Source of the DNA: Saccoglossus kowalevskii
Taxonomy: Eukaryota > Hemichordata > Enteropneusta > Harrimaniidae
Assembly (NCBI RefSeq): GCF_000003605.2
Contig: NW_003122425.1
Coordinates: 14,863-63,504 of the forward strand
DNA length: 48,642 nt
Direction of reading: 5' to 3'
The notes below the pieces were generated by a model. The model had not been told where the DNA came from, made no database searches, and saw nothing but the letters and a program-made list of their open reading frames with translations. The position numbers and the translations under genes were made by a program. Below are positions 21,969-34,646 of the stretch, in pieces. Within the stretch, counting starts at the first letter, position 1. The number at the start of each line of letters is the position of its first letter.

Positions 21969-22062
21969 CTATTTGTATATATTTATATTTAAGCGCTGCC
22001 ATTGTAAGCATAATTTGCATTGTTTATGTCGCGTGCAACGCGTTTGAAACACAGCGCGATAA
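21969..22062 (-). CDS. Gene B last exon (predicted tail)
   Basis: The acceptor CTTACTTTCTAACAG has a strong pyrimidine tract and comes 71 bases after the previous donor. The frame runs 31 codons, basic with three cysteines (QTRCTRHKQCKLC), to TAG. It resembles neither the A nor the C terminus, so it could instead be an intron edge or 3' UTR. Confidence 0.45.
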
Positions 22063-22133
22063 CTGTTAGAAAGTAAGTTACATTCTCATGCGTCGCATGT
22101 TTACGCGTCTTGAGTTAAAAAAACAACATATAC

Positions 22134-23047
22134 CTGTCAAGCCAATGTTCGCCGAACTTGTTCATTTCCTCCGTCGACGAAGTCTCGTCGAGCCACACCT
22201 CTTTTCCATCATCGCCTGTATAATGTAAGTCGTCACTCATAACCCCATTGTTATTCCCAATAAGACCGGATATATCCGTTAAATCTGTCTCTACAATCAC
22301 GTGTCCCAAGAGCCCGTTCCAAATAACAGAAAATTCACCGGGACCGAAGTAAAGCGTGACAAAATCTTTATTCTTGTTATTCCACTTAATTTCAATTCCG
22401 CCATTTCCGAACGTTGTTGCGTTGGTGCTTATAAATTCGGTGACGTTAGAGCCATCAACCTAAGAAAGTACATATATGATAAGTAGTTATAACTGTTGTG
22501 CCAGTTGCCACATCGTAAAATATTATCAATAGTTTGTGGGTATTCTCGGGGCGGACATCCGGGCTGTTTCGCCGCCTGGCAATCCATTACAGTGAAAAGA
22601 AAGGCCGAAATGTGTCAGAAAATGGTACATTGGAATAGTTGTTCAGACACCCCTGAATAGTGTAAAAAGATTACCCCCTCCATGTGAAACATATACAAAT
22701 TCGGTCTCGCAATCCTGTAAGTAACATTGCTCTGTAATAACCGAAAAAAACTAGAAAGAACGCTCATCGACACGAGATACACTAAAAGGCACGCTGCACA
22801 TAAATAATACGTACCCTCATACGATTTCCTTCTAGCAATTCTAACATAACGTCTTGATAGTAAATGTATGTTCGTGTGAGAATAGTGGCAGGTTGACCAA
22901 ATTGTGTCGCTTCAGTGTGATGGCTAACGACCCTGAAGGGAGGCTCTTTTGTTCTCTGCATCAGTATGTAGTTACATGGCCTTCCTAAGAATTTGTACTG
23001 AAGACCATCCAACGTTGTTATCAGAGGATCTCCGAATTCGCCGGGAC
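22134..23047 (-). CDS. Gene B divergent VWD-like domain (two exons)
   Basis: Exons 23047-22815 and 22459-22134. They show the same fold markers as A and C: GEFGDPLITTLDGLQYKFLG, GRPCNYILMQ, ELLEGNRMR, FSVIWNGLLGHVIV, SGLIGNNNGVMSDDLHY. GDPL replaces GDPH and GLIGN replaces GLCGN. The domain is intact, with the same internal phase-0 intron, and ends at GACAG|GTATAT in phase 2 as in gene C. Confidence 0.88.
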
Positions 23048-23237
23048 CTGTGGCAGTTGGTGTAATAGTATTCAATATATAATAGTCAATCACATTTTGT
23101 TCTGTTTTTTTTTTTTTTTTGTTTTTTTGCGAAACAGAAATGTAAACACATTTGTAAAACCTTGAAGAAGATACTGCTCCAAATCTACTAGATAGACATA
23201 TAGATAAATCAATGAAGGAATGAATGTTCTAACTTAC

Positions 23238-25531
23238 TTGCTTGCACATTCCCTGTGTATGTAATCAGTGGAAAAATTAATATCAGTATATATATAATAA
23301 ATACAATAAAATACAGTAACAGCTAAATGATATTACATGATGGTAGGAGTACACTGTTCCAACATAGGCACGAATGTGCGACATATCAGAAATATTATCA
23401 GAATAAATTACACGAATATTTTGAACATTTTTACACGTGTACTGCGGTGTCATAGGGTACAAGCTTGTTAAATAATATTGATAATGACTGCAAACAAAAT
23501 ATGCAAAAATACTCCTTTCCAAAGTTGAGATTGTTTTGGGCATTTCAATGCGCAATTGGAATGCCAAGGTGGATTTGTTGAAGCGTCATTTGTATTGTTT
23601 AATGTTATGGTCTGTTTCAAGTCTCGGTTAATTTATATATTTTAAACTGGACGGCTAACCAGTAATAAAATGGAAGGCATATTTACATTCATTATCTAAA
23701 TAAATCTCGCAAGATCATATGCTAAAACATGCATATAGATTGGCGCAGTGTACAATTCAACTTATGTATACTGTGACGATTTACTAATCTACGAACAAAC
23801 AAAGAGATAAATGTGGATATGAAAAATAAACGAATGAGCTGCTCACCAGGGTGAAAAATCTTAATCAATATAAGTGTATATGTTGAACTTACCACTAATG
23901 GGGAAATCTGGAACTTCAATACCTGTTAATAAACACAGATAAATTTCAATATAAACTACAGTGAATGCCAGCAATATGTGTGAACTTAAAGCAACGTAAT
24001 AACGAACATTATGAGTGGAAACAGTTGGGCTCAGTGACAAGCAGAACGATCATAACCGTGAATGGTAATTAACGAATAACAACAGATGAGACGCACCTCC
24101 ATACGTTTCACCACTTAAAATAAATCCATCTGAAAAATTAATAATAAAATATTCATACGTGTATCAGTAAACCATCAATCAGCTGAATTCAACTTCGTAA
24201 ATAAAACATTAAAGCATTACCTGGTGGGGGTTCGTCTCCGTCGTTAGGACCTGGAGAAAATATGAAAGATTGTCATGAGATATTTTATGAAGATTTCTTG
24301 AAATTTATACCAAGAAATTGCGCGGCTTTTCGTTTACATACCCAAATGGCTGGAGGTGTTCGTGTACTTAACGCATTCAGTGTACCTTACCTATAGCTTC
24401 TCGTTCTTCAGGTGGTGGCACATCTATAAAAAAAAATGCAAAGCAATTTTGAAATAGTTACAAAGAAACAAAAGAAAAAGGTTCAAAAGAACATTGAAAT
24501 CTGATGCAAACCCACATAATAGTATTATTTAGTATATAATAACATTCACAGTGGCGTTTATCATCTGTAGAATCACAAAAAAATAAACCAAAGTTCAACT
24601 GTTTTCAGTAAAACAAAACTGTTGGCAGTTAATTCGATTCGTGTAATTGCACCCACCAATATACAAGTACATGTTCGAAGCTTCACAGCAACTCCTCTCA
24701 AATAGAGAGTGGGATAATCGTATTCTATATATAATTGTATAAATGTGATTATAACCAACTTGTGAGTTCATAGCAAATACTTGAATTGTAATATGAATAC
24801 ACACATATGCCTTCTCGGTCTAGAGGTATAGATTGAATGTACAAATAGTTATACAAAGGTGGACTATTTAAGCAGAAGACGTTTACTAAGTTACTGTAGA
24901 GCGCTAATCGCATGCAATAATTACCTTTTGCCTTCAGCCGTGGAACGTCAAGCTCTGTAAACCAATGCAAAGCAAACAAATATTATTCGACACAAAAAAC
25001 CAGAGGTAGACATTCATTTAACGCAGAAAGTGAGTGAGCGAGCGTCCGAGTGAATGAGTGAGTGAGTGAGTGAGTGAGTGAGTGAGTGAGTGAGTGAGTG
25101 AGTGAGTGAGTGAGTGAGTGAGTGAGTGAGTGAGTGAGCGATCGAGCGTCCGAGTGAATGAGTGAGTGAGTGAGTGGGTTGGGTGTTGAGTAAGGGTGGG
25201 TGGGTGTGGGTGAATGGATGGATTAATGAATAATGACAAACAATATAGTGTATCAGAAAAACTGACCTCCATTTTCATCTTCTACTGGATCTGGTGCATA
25301 CACTATAGTGGAAATAAAATACAGTGATTAATTGACAGACAATACACCAAACTTTAAGTACCCTGGTTAATGTATTTTAAAACCAATGATCCAATATTCC
25401 AAAATCGATAAGTTACTTAAAACAAATTGAACATATGGATTGTCTATTATCTGTATATCTTATGACTTCTTTTTGGTATTTGGTGAATTAAAAAAATATA
25501 TCTTTCTACCAACCTCCAATACCTCTGACAT
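23238..25531 (-). CDS. Gene B linker encoded by eight micro-exons
   Basis: In transcript order the lengths are 18, 36, 30, 33, 30, 33, 30 and 15 nt, all phase 1-1. Peptides parallel A and C: VYAPDPVEDENG (C: FYNPLPIDENG), ELDVPRLKAK, DVPPPEEREAI, GPNDGDEPPP, DGFILSGETYG, GIEVPDFPIS. The 15-nt exon (23252-23238, GNVQA) stands where A and C have 12 nt. Conservation of length and phase in three genes validates the individual micro-exons. Confidence 0.8.
25030..25192. repeat. (GAGT)n microsatellite in gene B intron
   Basis: About 160 bases of GAGT/TGAG tetranucleotide repeat with short interruptions (GCGAGCGTCCGAGTGAAT occurs at both ends). It lies in the intron between the 36-nt and 30-nt linker exons and produces a spurious Thr-His-Ser-Leu repeat frame on the minus strand. 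Confidence 0.95.
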
Positions 25532-26583
25532 CTGTGAAAAAAGGAAACGTTGTTACATAATTTACAAACCATACAACATTACAGTCATCGTTCAATAATA
25601 GTGACAACCTCTGGATTTACTCTACGTCTATATAATATACAATGCACGTCCACTGAGATATTTATATTAAGTGGTGGGAGGACAGTGAAAGATCTGAGCA
25701 TGTTACTTGCCGATGTTAAAACCAATGAGCACTAGCATTGATTGTCATGTGACCTGTCAGTTCAGGGATCCGCTGTTTTGATTTGTGGTGACTGTTGGCC
25801 CATCTGGTACTGTGTCATACACAAACAGACGTGCCGTTGTAAGTTATTCATTTTCTTATTCAATTTATCAAGACATACTGTTGAATTAATTGGTACAGTA
25901 TCGTTTGAGAAATTCAGTTTGATATTAGAAAGTATGGTGGCTCTTCAGGTTTTTCAGATCTTGTCTTGTTTAAATTTCTGCTCCGTGCGACTCACATCCC
26001 TTTCCTAAACAGTTCTCCGTCCGTAAAGGGTAATCATGAACTTTTGGCAGACGCACTTGCTCATAAAATGATTTGGCAAGTAAAGCCAAAATGTTAAAAG
26101 TTCAAGTTGTGCTGTTTTACACGAGATATTGTTGTTGCTGTTCTTTTTACATTCCATCTCCAACTGACTTACAAAAAGTAAACTTTCATACAATCACTTG
26201 CTTTGTTAGCGTTTTTTTTTCAAATTAAAATATTATTTGAATGTTTAAATAAATGAAGAAAGCCGGGCTATAACGAAAAGAGGGTTCTCGCAAAACAAAC
26301 AAGAGACTTAATTTGGAAGTTGACGTTACATGACGTCACATATTTACATATCATACATAATTTACATACCACACGATTTGGTGTGCGGGCACGCGATTGC
26401 TGGGTTGCCGACTAAAACACAAGCCACACAACTGTCGTATCGCTAAGAACTAAGAAATACACCATACGCAACCGTATATTCACAGAGCATAGACAAGCTT
26501 ATTTATAAAAAATATAAACCAAAAATTAGGACTTCGAGTTTCTACGAAGTTGTATCTATATCTAAACTGTATCCCATACTTAC

Positions 26584-26709
26584 ATGGAGGTTTGCAACAA
26601 AAGTATGTTTCGGGAAATCCACTACACAGTGTTGGATCATGTATCGAATTCATTGAATCGTCACATTCGACACTACAAAACGCACCAAATATGTTTTCAC
26701 TGCACATAT
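26584..26709 (-). CDS. Gene B defensin-like module 2
   Basis: Cysteine spacing is C-x8-C-x3-C-x12-C-x8-CC, identical to gene A module 2. Key blocks are MCSENIFGAFCSVEC, SIHDPTLCSGFP and YFCCKPP. The exon is 126 nt, phase 1-1, the same length as in A. Confidence 0.8.
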
Positions 26710-27224
26710 CTAGTTAAAAAAATGAATCAGAGTTTCGTTAGTCGTTTCACGAGCTGTGCCATACATTGGTGATTGATTGATGGATTTTACAGGCTTTACA
26801 GAGCTAATCTAAACTAGCAAATTCGTGGGTAATATTCATCAACAGTCTTTTCGGAATGACTAGTTTGTTTATTTTATCGGCAATTGTCAGCATCATATGA
26901 CATACTTCAAATTAGTTATAAATTGTATTCCCACTTTTTATGGTTTGCATAAAACCTTTAAAACCTTGACTCATGTAAACATTCTAACGCTTTGGAATTT
27001 GCACAGTTTAGTCTTGAACATTTCCCGAAATCGAAATTATAAGAATCATTTTAAATAAAGCATGAGAAAACAAAATTCAAATTAATTTTAGTGAACATTT
27101 GGTGATTATACACTAGGTTCGTGTGCTCCTATACAGATTTTATTAACTCCGCTGTCATCACAGATTACCCAGCGGAGCTGTCGGTATGGGCGTCTTTCAT
27201 GGCGTCGTCCGTACCGTGTCCCGC

Positions 27225-27690
27225 GTGAAGTTCTCCTTTAAACGACTTCTTCTTCAAAAGTACTTGACCAATTATATTCATATTCGTACTAAAGGTACTT
27301 GGGGTGGTCCTCTTTCAGATTTGTCAAATTCGTGTCAAAATATGGAAATTTGGATTTTTAGTATATATTTTTGTCATTTTCGGTAAAAAAAATATTTTCA
27401 ACAACTAGTCCAAAACCGTAAGTCCAATTGCTTCCTTATTTGCAGCAAGGACACGTGGGTTGGTCCTCCGTGAAATTTGTCTCAAAGTATGCAAATTTGG
27501 ATTTTTAGTGAATATTTTTGTCATTTTTGGTAAAAAATGTTATTTTCGGCAACTAACCCGAAACCGTAAGTCCAAATGCTTTGATATTTACAGCAATGGT
27601 ACTTGGGGTGTTCCTCTCTCAGATTTGTTAAATTTTGTCAAAATAAGCAAAAATGTTACTTTCGACAATTAGTCCGAAACCGTCAACCAC
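27225..27690. repeat. Approx. 151-bp tandem repeat, about three copies
   Basis: Anchors CTTGGGGTGGTCCTC (27298), GTGGGTTGGTCCTCC (27449) and CTTGGGGTGTTCCTC (27600) recur every 151 bases or so. They are followed by AGATTTGT.AAATT, ATTTGGATTTTTAGT, TTTTTGTCATTTT.GGTAAA, and CGAAACCGTAAGTCCAA-type blocks. It lies in the intron between the two gene B defensin-like exons. No coding frame is kept from unit to unit. Confidence 0.85.
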
Positions 27691-27789
27691 AGTGCGACTT
27701 TACTGATTTTTGTTCCATGATAATGATGACAGCGGATCTATTTCGACCGTCGACTTGTGTGGAGTGAAAATAGAAAAAAAAAGACTTAC

Positions 27790-27942
27790 AATCTTCAGTG
27801 AGGCAACATACATCCCCTTCATTGCAAAGTAGTGAGTAAATGGCAACTCTGCCAATAGTGTTCCCTGTATCGCATCTGGCTTGACATATTCCTCCCACTT
27901 CATTACAGTTTTCTCCAGTGTTTCGTCGCCTCAGCACGGAAT
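27790..27942 (-). CDS. Gene B defensin-like module 1
   Basis: Cysteine spacing is C-x6-C-x3-C-x15-C-x5-CC (NCNEVGGICQARC, LLCNEGDVCCLTED). ECNTVGGICSVSC of gene A is clearly related. It is preceded by a basic stretch SVLRRRNTGE. Phase 1-1, 153 nt. Confidence 0.8.
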
Positions 27943-28927
27943 CTATTTGATTACACATAGATATATACATGTATCAATTGCAATGTGAAGTGCAAGTAGT
28001 ACATTTAAAAATTCGTGTGTGTGAAACTTAAGATTTGTCAAACTCTAATAAGAATTTCGTTCAATTTCCAATCACATACAACGTCCTCTGGAAATATATT
28101 ACGAACATGGTTTTCATGATTTTATTCAGCGAATTCGAAATGACGAATTTGAAATATTTTATCATTCACAGCATTGTCGAACAAACAATACGCGACGAAA
28201 ACCAAGTAATGCGACGGTGCCGTTTTTTTATTATTATTTTTATTTTTATTTTTAACTGATAGTAATAACGAAATAACAGTTTATTTAGAAGATATTGCCA
28301 AACAGGGGAATTGTTTCCTATTATTTTTAGCCGAGACTAATTTTCAGTGGAACCAGCCTCAAAAAGATTCAAATATACAAATGTATATGAACTGAACGAT
28401 AACATTAAAATAACCATGGAAATTCTATTAATAACACATACAAACTGAATTGGGCAACTTGTTAAATATATAACGATAATATTTCTGACAATTTCAAAAA
28501 CCTACAACGGCCTTAACTGCAAGTGCGCGACCATCACCGCCTAAACTAACGTGAGCTTGCATAAGATTCGTAAGCGTAATACCAAAAAATCATAATTTAT
28601 GTGTCATTTTGATAGTGCGAGCTGGTCTCGTGATAACAAGCCCATCGCCTAATACCATTAGGCTGGTTGTTGACACTCTTGAAAGTAATGGGCAGTATTA
28701 TACACTCACAGCAGGCGTATTGTTAATACTAGCCCACGGCGTTACTCGGATACACTCGTTTTACAAATAAGTGATATCAGATGATATCTCAATGGTATGG
28801 ATGTGTTACTGCCTTTACCTCTCATAATCAAGGATTACTCACTAAATTAAGATCATTGATTTTTTCAAGTATATATGTACAATGTTACATGTGTATCAAT
28901 ATAATATATATAAAATAAATGGCTTAC

Positions 28928-29015
28928 CGTGTACGTTGAGTTCATATTTGCGGTCCTTGTGTAAGCAAAATGAATGGCAGAACACGAATTAAACACAAAA
29001 AAGTATGTTAACCAT
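28928..29015 (-). CDS. Gene B first coding exon (signal-peptide-like, in-frame TAA)
   Basis: The acceptor ATATTTCAG lies 7 bases before the ATG. The frame starts MVNILFCV, meets TAA at codon 9, and continues hydrophobic and then charged to DRKYELNVH, ending in phase 1 at CACG|GTAAGC. The hydrophobic residues on both sides of the stop look like one interrupted signal peptide. Another acceptor (TTTTGCTTACACAAG) before DRKYELNVH could exclude the stop if an unseen upstream exon supplies the start. Confidence 0.5.
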
Positions 29016-29741
29016 TGGAACGCTGAAATATAATTTTATAATTTTTCCCTAATTAAAATAAAATAACATAATTGTTTACAGTTTTTATTTTTACTGAAAT
29101 GTTGACCAAGACTATGGTCAGTAATAAATGTATTTATTTTGTCTGAATGTTACGAAGCAAAAAGCATATTTCAGTGTTAATAACGTTTCTGGAGGGAAAT
29201 GGATGACAATGGATGACATGTGCTACGAAAGTTGTATTAATATTATTGAATCAATATCACAAATAAAGGAAATAAACTTGCCTCCTTTTCTGCAGCGACG
29301 CTATATGCTGCCACCACAGTCAATAATATTAATTTTATCCACATTGTCAATATCTGTAAGATAAATTGTACATTATTGTTACTATTATGGTTGGTGATAG
29401 ACGATCGACATAGCACAATTGTTGGAAATAACTTTTCAAATGATTTTCAAACTACCCAATGCGTACGAATGACACCGGAAAAAACAGAATAGTGTATGTA
29501 CCATTGAATAAATGTACCGAGAGGTGATCATTAATTGAAAATAAATAATAGGTAATACGTGACGGTGTCGTATGAGAATTTCCACATTAATAAATATATA
29601 TCAAGAATTGTCTTTATGTGTTTGTTCGGGGCCAGAAAACAAACCGAATGTTTCGTTGCCATTCAAAATACAACCTAAATATTAGACGAATAACCGTTCA
29701 GGATATAGCAAATATAAGCAAAATGCGATATCCATACTTAC

Positions 29742-29792
29742 CGATTGACAGTCAGACAATGCATCTAGTATTGTTTTTTATCTGTTTATATA
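29742..29792 (-). promoter_or_regulatory. Gene B TATA box and short 5' UTR exon
   Basis: On the minus strand CTATATAAACAG (TATATAA at 29792-29786) is followed by about 20 bases of predicted UTR exon and a donor CAATCG|GTAAGT after 29742. The acceptor just before the gene B ATG is about 720 bases downstream. The layout copies that of gene A. The start site near 29760 is inferred. Confidence 0.55.
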
Positions 29793-32700
29793 GTGCTCCA
29801 TAAACACAAACGAAAAATGTAATAAATTAAACGTAACATGTTGTGAGAGAGAGAAGTCGTTTGTATTAAACTATCTGAGCTGATGCAACATGTCTATAAA
29901 TAGATAGCACTTCGTCACAGACTGTCCGACAAATAAAAACAAATTTAAATGTTTCTAACCCAACTAATACTAAGGGAGAGGCCTCAGTATTCAATTGTTA
30001 GTTTTAATCGATACAGTGCTTACATATTAATTAAAAAGTATGACCAGCTTAAACACATTGATGTCAGAAACTACGAGTTTCTGGTCAGCAGTATTTCATA
30101 CATTATGATTGAAATGCCTCTAAATCACATAAATGCCATAAATCCCGACAAATTGACCTACAAATGAGGTACCGAACCTATATTGGAATGTTACGTAAGG
30201 GTGTTTTTTTATGTTTTTTAGTTTTCTACTACAAGAGTTGTTAATGAACTCATATCATTCCATGTGAATTAGCGATTCCATCGTTTCATTTGGACCCACA
30301 AATGCATATATATACATGCAACACGTACTCTGGAATACAACTAAGATTATGTTACATGAAACAACAACGAATAAAAGTCATTGTTAATGATATCGTGACC
30401 CGCATATCCAATGAGATATCTTGAAGTTCATTTTGAATAGTCAAAATCAACTATATAATAGTAACTAAAAGTGGAATGTTACTTTAATAATCCTTCGTTT
30501 TACAATGACACGGTACGTACGATTAATGACCCATACGCAAACCCAGGGGCAACAGATGTAGCCGAAACAAAACATAAATGAACAATAGGTCCGTATATCA
30601 CTTGCTGTTTGTAGACATACTTGTTCCCTAACTCATGTGGCGCCTGGCATTAATTGCACATACACCGTCGCAGATGTTACCCACACAGATTCCTCATGTA
30701 AACCACACTTTAAATCTATGTTCTTGTTGACATTTCATAAATGGTCTTTTTGATTTATTAAATTGCTGGCTCCACGTATTTTGTGATATAAGGGCACAGA
30801 ATGGAAACAAACAATAACATTTTGGACTTTGAAGACTGTGTCTTGATTGAGAACAAAACAATGCATCAGTTCTTCAGGAAATGTTAATCTATTTTTAACT
30901 TCATACATGGACAGTATAAAAAGAATATTTTTGTTCGATTTTACGTCTGATCTTTGAATTTTCATTGCTCAAAATATACTAACTATGCTATTTTCTAACT
31001 AAATTCAAAGTTCTACTTTTAAATGGGCTTCATTTTCAAAAAAAATACAAATTGATATACTACATTGGTGTTAAAAATGCTTGTTGCTTATCCGAGGACT
31101 AGAAGATACAGAAGTTAATGTGTTTGCAATTAGGAACAAGTTTAAAGTACTAGTATTTTCATGAGCTAGTATGAAGATATAACAAAAACTATGCTACTTC
31201 AATTCTACGGCTATGGTATCTGAGTTGAAATATGATATTTACGATGTCGGGTTAATTGGTGGGAGGTTTTTCTTGTGTCACATTAGTGTTTTATTTGGCC
31301 AACGCATGCGTCGATTTGCAGAAGAATGATTTAGAAATACAAATAAAACGAAGCACTGACAATGCTAAGTCATCGTTACTTCATGTAAAAATGAAACGGA
31401 GTTTTTTTTTCACTCTAAATCATGTGATAACGTTTGTACGACGCATTGACGTCAGTTCGTACGTGTTTTTAACCAGACTTGGACATATTTCATATTTTGT
31501 TTCAAGACCAAAACATTGTCAGCTAGCGAAATGCTACTGGATTATAACTACAAAAATATGCTCATGTGGCTCAATTTACAAAGAATTCTAGACGTCACGC
31601 TCCTTCAATGTATTTCCTGTCCGCTAGACTGAGTCGGGGTACGGTAGGGTTCTAAATGTTATGCCTAGACTGAACTAGGGATGCAAATTTTATACAATTT
31701 ACTGTACGAGCGTGGGGTAGGTACAAATTATTTAAAAATGTCTCATTCAGATCTTCGTCACAAATGTTTCCCAATCACAATAATTTTTAAAGACAAACTT
31801 AAACATAATATTTATTTAATTAAATTATTTTATTTAGTTACGTTTGTAAAGATATGTAAATCAATAATTCAGAAAAAATACATTCAATAGTGCAGGCATG
31901 CAGCGCTGCCACTATGAAGCGTAGTAACACAGCGCAATATCTGACGCTACACCAAAGCGTTACTTTGATAGCATTTTAAAATAATTCCAAACATTTTTAT
32001 ATATTCAGTAAGCGTTTACTTTGGTGTTTACTAAAATTAAAAGAAATCATACAACACGAGGCAGGAAATTGGTTCGATTGTGTTTGATATGATCCGTAAC
32101 GTAAATTAACTACGGACACCCATCTTCGCAAAGACATTGTAATCGACACAGATTACATCATTGTTCGTGATCACTTTTCGATTGCCGGGATCAACAATAA
32201 CAAATCACAATACACTATTTGTTTATTGTGACGTCATTTAATTATAACAATCTGTATCAACAGTATGTGTGTGTATTATTGAACGCATTAGCGGGGCGTC
32301 ATGTTATTGGTGTGTTAAATATAAGGTAGCTGCATTAGTGGATTTGTAATGAGTCCTAAAATTTCTAACTGAAATGCTTAAAAACGTCACTTGAAAACAA
32401 TGATTTTCACCAAGTAAAAGGAGATCATTTTATTCTATTTCTTGACTGAGTTATAACTTACCAGCTTCTTGCCTCGTGTGCGATGCAGAATTATTGGCTG
32501 CGAGTATTAGTCACGCGTTCATTACACCCTACTTCGTGGCTTATTTTGGGGGACAGTTAGAGGTGCGCAGTGAGATACGTGCCTGCCTACAACGGTAAAG
32601 CATGTTGTCGTCGTTAGTTCGAATTCAACATATGTTCTCAGTTTACTTTGTTTCGATCCAGATGGCGCTTAACATGTACGTTTGCCTGAGGGCAATTTCA

Positions 32701-34520
32701 ACTAGATAGGGTATACCGACCCCGAATGTTCTGTTGATGTATGTCGTTGATGTCAAAGATCAAGCCTGTGCGAATTCGTCTAGTCGCTGGGGGCGGGGGC
32801 GTTCATGACATGAATCCCAGAGCCCACACAAGCTGACTGCTAACTGCGCAAAAAATAATAAACACGATATCGTTCTATCGCATGGTGACAATATAAACCA
32901 TCTGTGACGTTTGCTGCTTCCTTCCTAGGTCTTGTTTAGCTCAGTTTTTACTTACAGGATACTGCCTTCGTACGAGGACACTTCCGGGACATAGCATCCT
33001 ACTCGAGTTAAAATATTTAGACAGATATTCGAATATAAAACCCAGTACCAAAAAAAGATATTTTTGGCCATTTCTCATACATAGGTTTGAAGACATTTAG
33101 TGAGCTGTCTTTTGATGCTATATGGTGGTCTTCGCAAAATGTATGAGAAGAGCATAAAAACGTCAATGTATGCACAATGTATGGGAACTACATGTAATAT
33201 ATTTGACTTGAAAAAAAATACTCGAATTTGACGACGTTTTAAAACTCAAAAATGAAACGTTTTGATTATTCAGGAAAAATGGGCTTTTTACCTTCTGGAA
33301 GAAGTAGTAAACACGTAGGAGTGTTTGGTACTCAATGTTATACAGATTCAATCTTCGTTAACTGTGAATTATAATTCATCAGAATTATGAATATCTTCTT
33401 CAATGTGTCAAGAACAACGTCCTCCCACATACCCATCCCACACAGCAGAGTAGAATCTATGGACAAACCCCATATATTTTAGCTTACATGATATGTTTTT
33501 TCCGATGTGTTCTGCGTCTCAATTGGATGAACAATTTGTTATCTCCACCATAACGTTGAAGAAATAGATACAGATCATTTCAAGGGATAATTTCGTTCAT
33601 ACTGTTAATACTTGATACGAATTTTCAAACATGCAGTTATTTTTTTACAAATCACATATAGTATGTATATATATACTTAAAATATGTCCACGCCTTTTTC
33701 AATACATGGGTTATTATGGGGATATCAGAGCTGTTCTTCGGACCGAGGAAGCTTATCTCTACTTGTTGAATTGTTGATTAATGTCTTCGTCACCAAATTG
33801 GATTTCGATATGGATTGATGATGTAAATTGCTTTGTAATAGAAATTACGATATTTCTGTCTCACATCTAGCAAATTAGTTATTTCTTAATTGTATGAATA
33901 TAACAATGGTGTATTGCCAACACTATATTAGTAGTTTCTTTTAAACAATAACATCCCCTCCTACAGCGACATATGGGACGACGAGAAGGGTCTATAGCAA
34001 GATATAAAACAAAGAATTTTAATTTGTAGTTTTGTTTGCGTATCATAGTGCCTTCAAAAAGCCTCTAATTCTGGTAAAGGCGAATTCAATTAACTCTTAG
34101 TGCCAGCGTTTGGAAAATTATCAGTTATAAAATTATACACACGTACAAAACATGAATAAGACAAAAAAATATGAACAAAATATTGTCCCAGTAACTATGC
34201 AGAACATTGAACATAGATTCAATCGAATGGCTAATAGTAATCTGGAATGTTATATCTCAGAATATAATATAATGGGTTAAAGATACACACTCAATTTCCA
34301 TTGGTACCACTGTTTGGGGTTCAAGTAAAAGTTCAAGTGGAGTTCACTTCATAAAGTCAATAAGTTCGACTAAGTGGTTTGTAAAATAAAATTAGCAAAT
34401 GAAAAGAGTCCAACAGTACTGGTATTTACTGGGATCTGTAACTTGACTCCCGGATCGCCTTTGAAAGAAACAGTAATCTGAAAAGAATTTGTTCAAATTG
34501 ACAGACTTTCTCATGTTTCA
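29793..34520. other. Intergenic region between divergent genes B and C
   Basis: No lectin, VWD, C8, TIL or defensin-like exon is recognisable on either strand, so the missing N-terminal part of gene B does not appear to be here. The longest frame (31256-31591) has no domain or convincing signal. The region must hold the upstream control sequences of both genes, but I cannot identify specific sites. Confidence 0.55.
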
Positions 34521-34528
34521 CAGATATA

Positions 34529-34646
34529 ATCTTATATGCAATCTGCACGCATTTAATCGACAATGTGTGATATTCAAACAAAAATAATAGTACATTAACG
34601 ATCGCGCATTTTGCTAATAGTTATTGCGATCACGCAGCGACAAGAG
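34529..34646 (+). promoter_or_regulatory. Possible gene C TATA and 5' UTR exon
   Basis: CTTATATGC at about 34528-34536 could be a weak TATA box. A donor CAAGAG|GTAAGA follows 34646. The acceptor GCGAGAATAG ending at 35077 is 6 bases before the gene C ATG. The pattern parallels A and B, but the TATA is poorer and the implied UTR exon longer. Confidence 0.35.

Larger units (their letters stand above)
21969..29015 (-). pseudogene. Gene B: short paralog with defensin-like modules and VWD-like domain; early stop
   Basis: Exons read on the minus strand: 29015-28928, 27942-27790, 26709-26584, 25531-25514, 25302-25267, 24954-24925, 24423-24391, 24250-24221, 24129-24097, 23922-23893, 23252-23238, 23047-22815, 22459-22134, 22062-21969. 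Total 1245 nt, 414 codons plus stop, with all phases consistent. Order: signal-peptide-like start, two defensin-like modules, eight-micro-exon linker, divergent VWD, novel tail. No exon for the first VWD, C8, TIL or EGF was found between the first exon and module 1 (985-base intron) or upstream. TAA occurs in frame at codon 9 of the assumed first exon (28991-28989). All later exons are open with good splice sites, so this may be a recent null allele, a sequence error, or a gene with a different start. It is listed as pseudogene only because of that stop. Confidence 0.6.

Noticed and set aside
25018-25278. Minus-strand frame with THSLTHSL repeats
   Set aside because: It is an artefact of the (GAGT)n microsatellite inside a gene B intron.
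31256-31591. 111-codon frame between genes B and C
   Set aside because: No recognisable domain, weak signal-like start and no exon context. Its length is within what A+T-rich noncoding DNA yields.
32560-32640. tRNA-like B box (GTTAGTTCGAATTCAAC)
   Set aside because: No matching A box, acceptor stem or anticodon arm can be built, so there is neither a tRNA nor a convincing tRNA-derived SINE.
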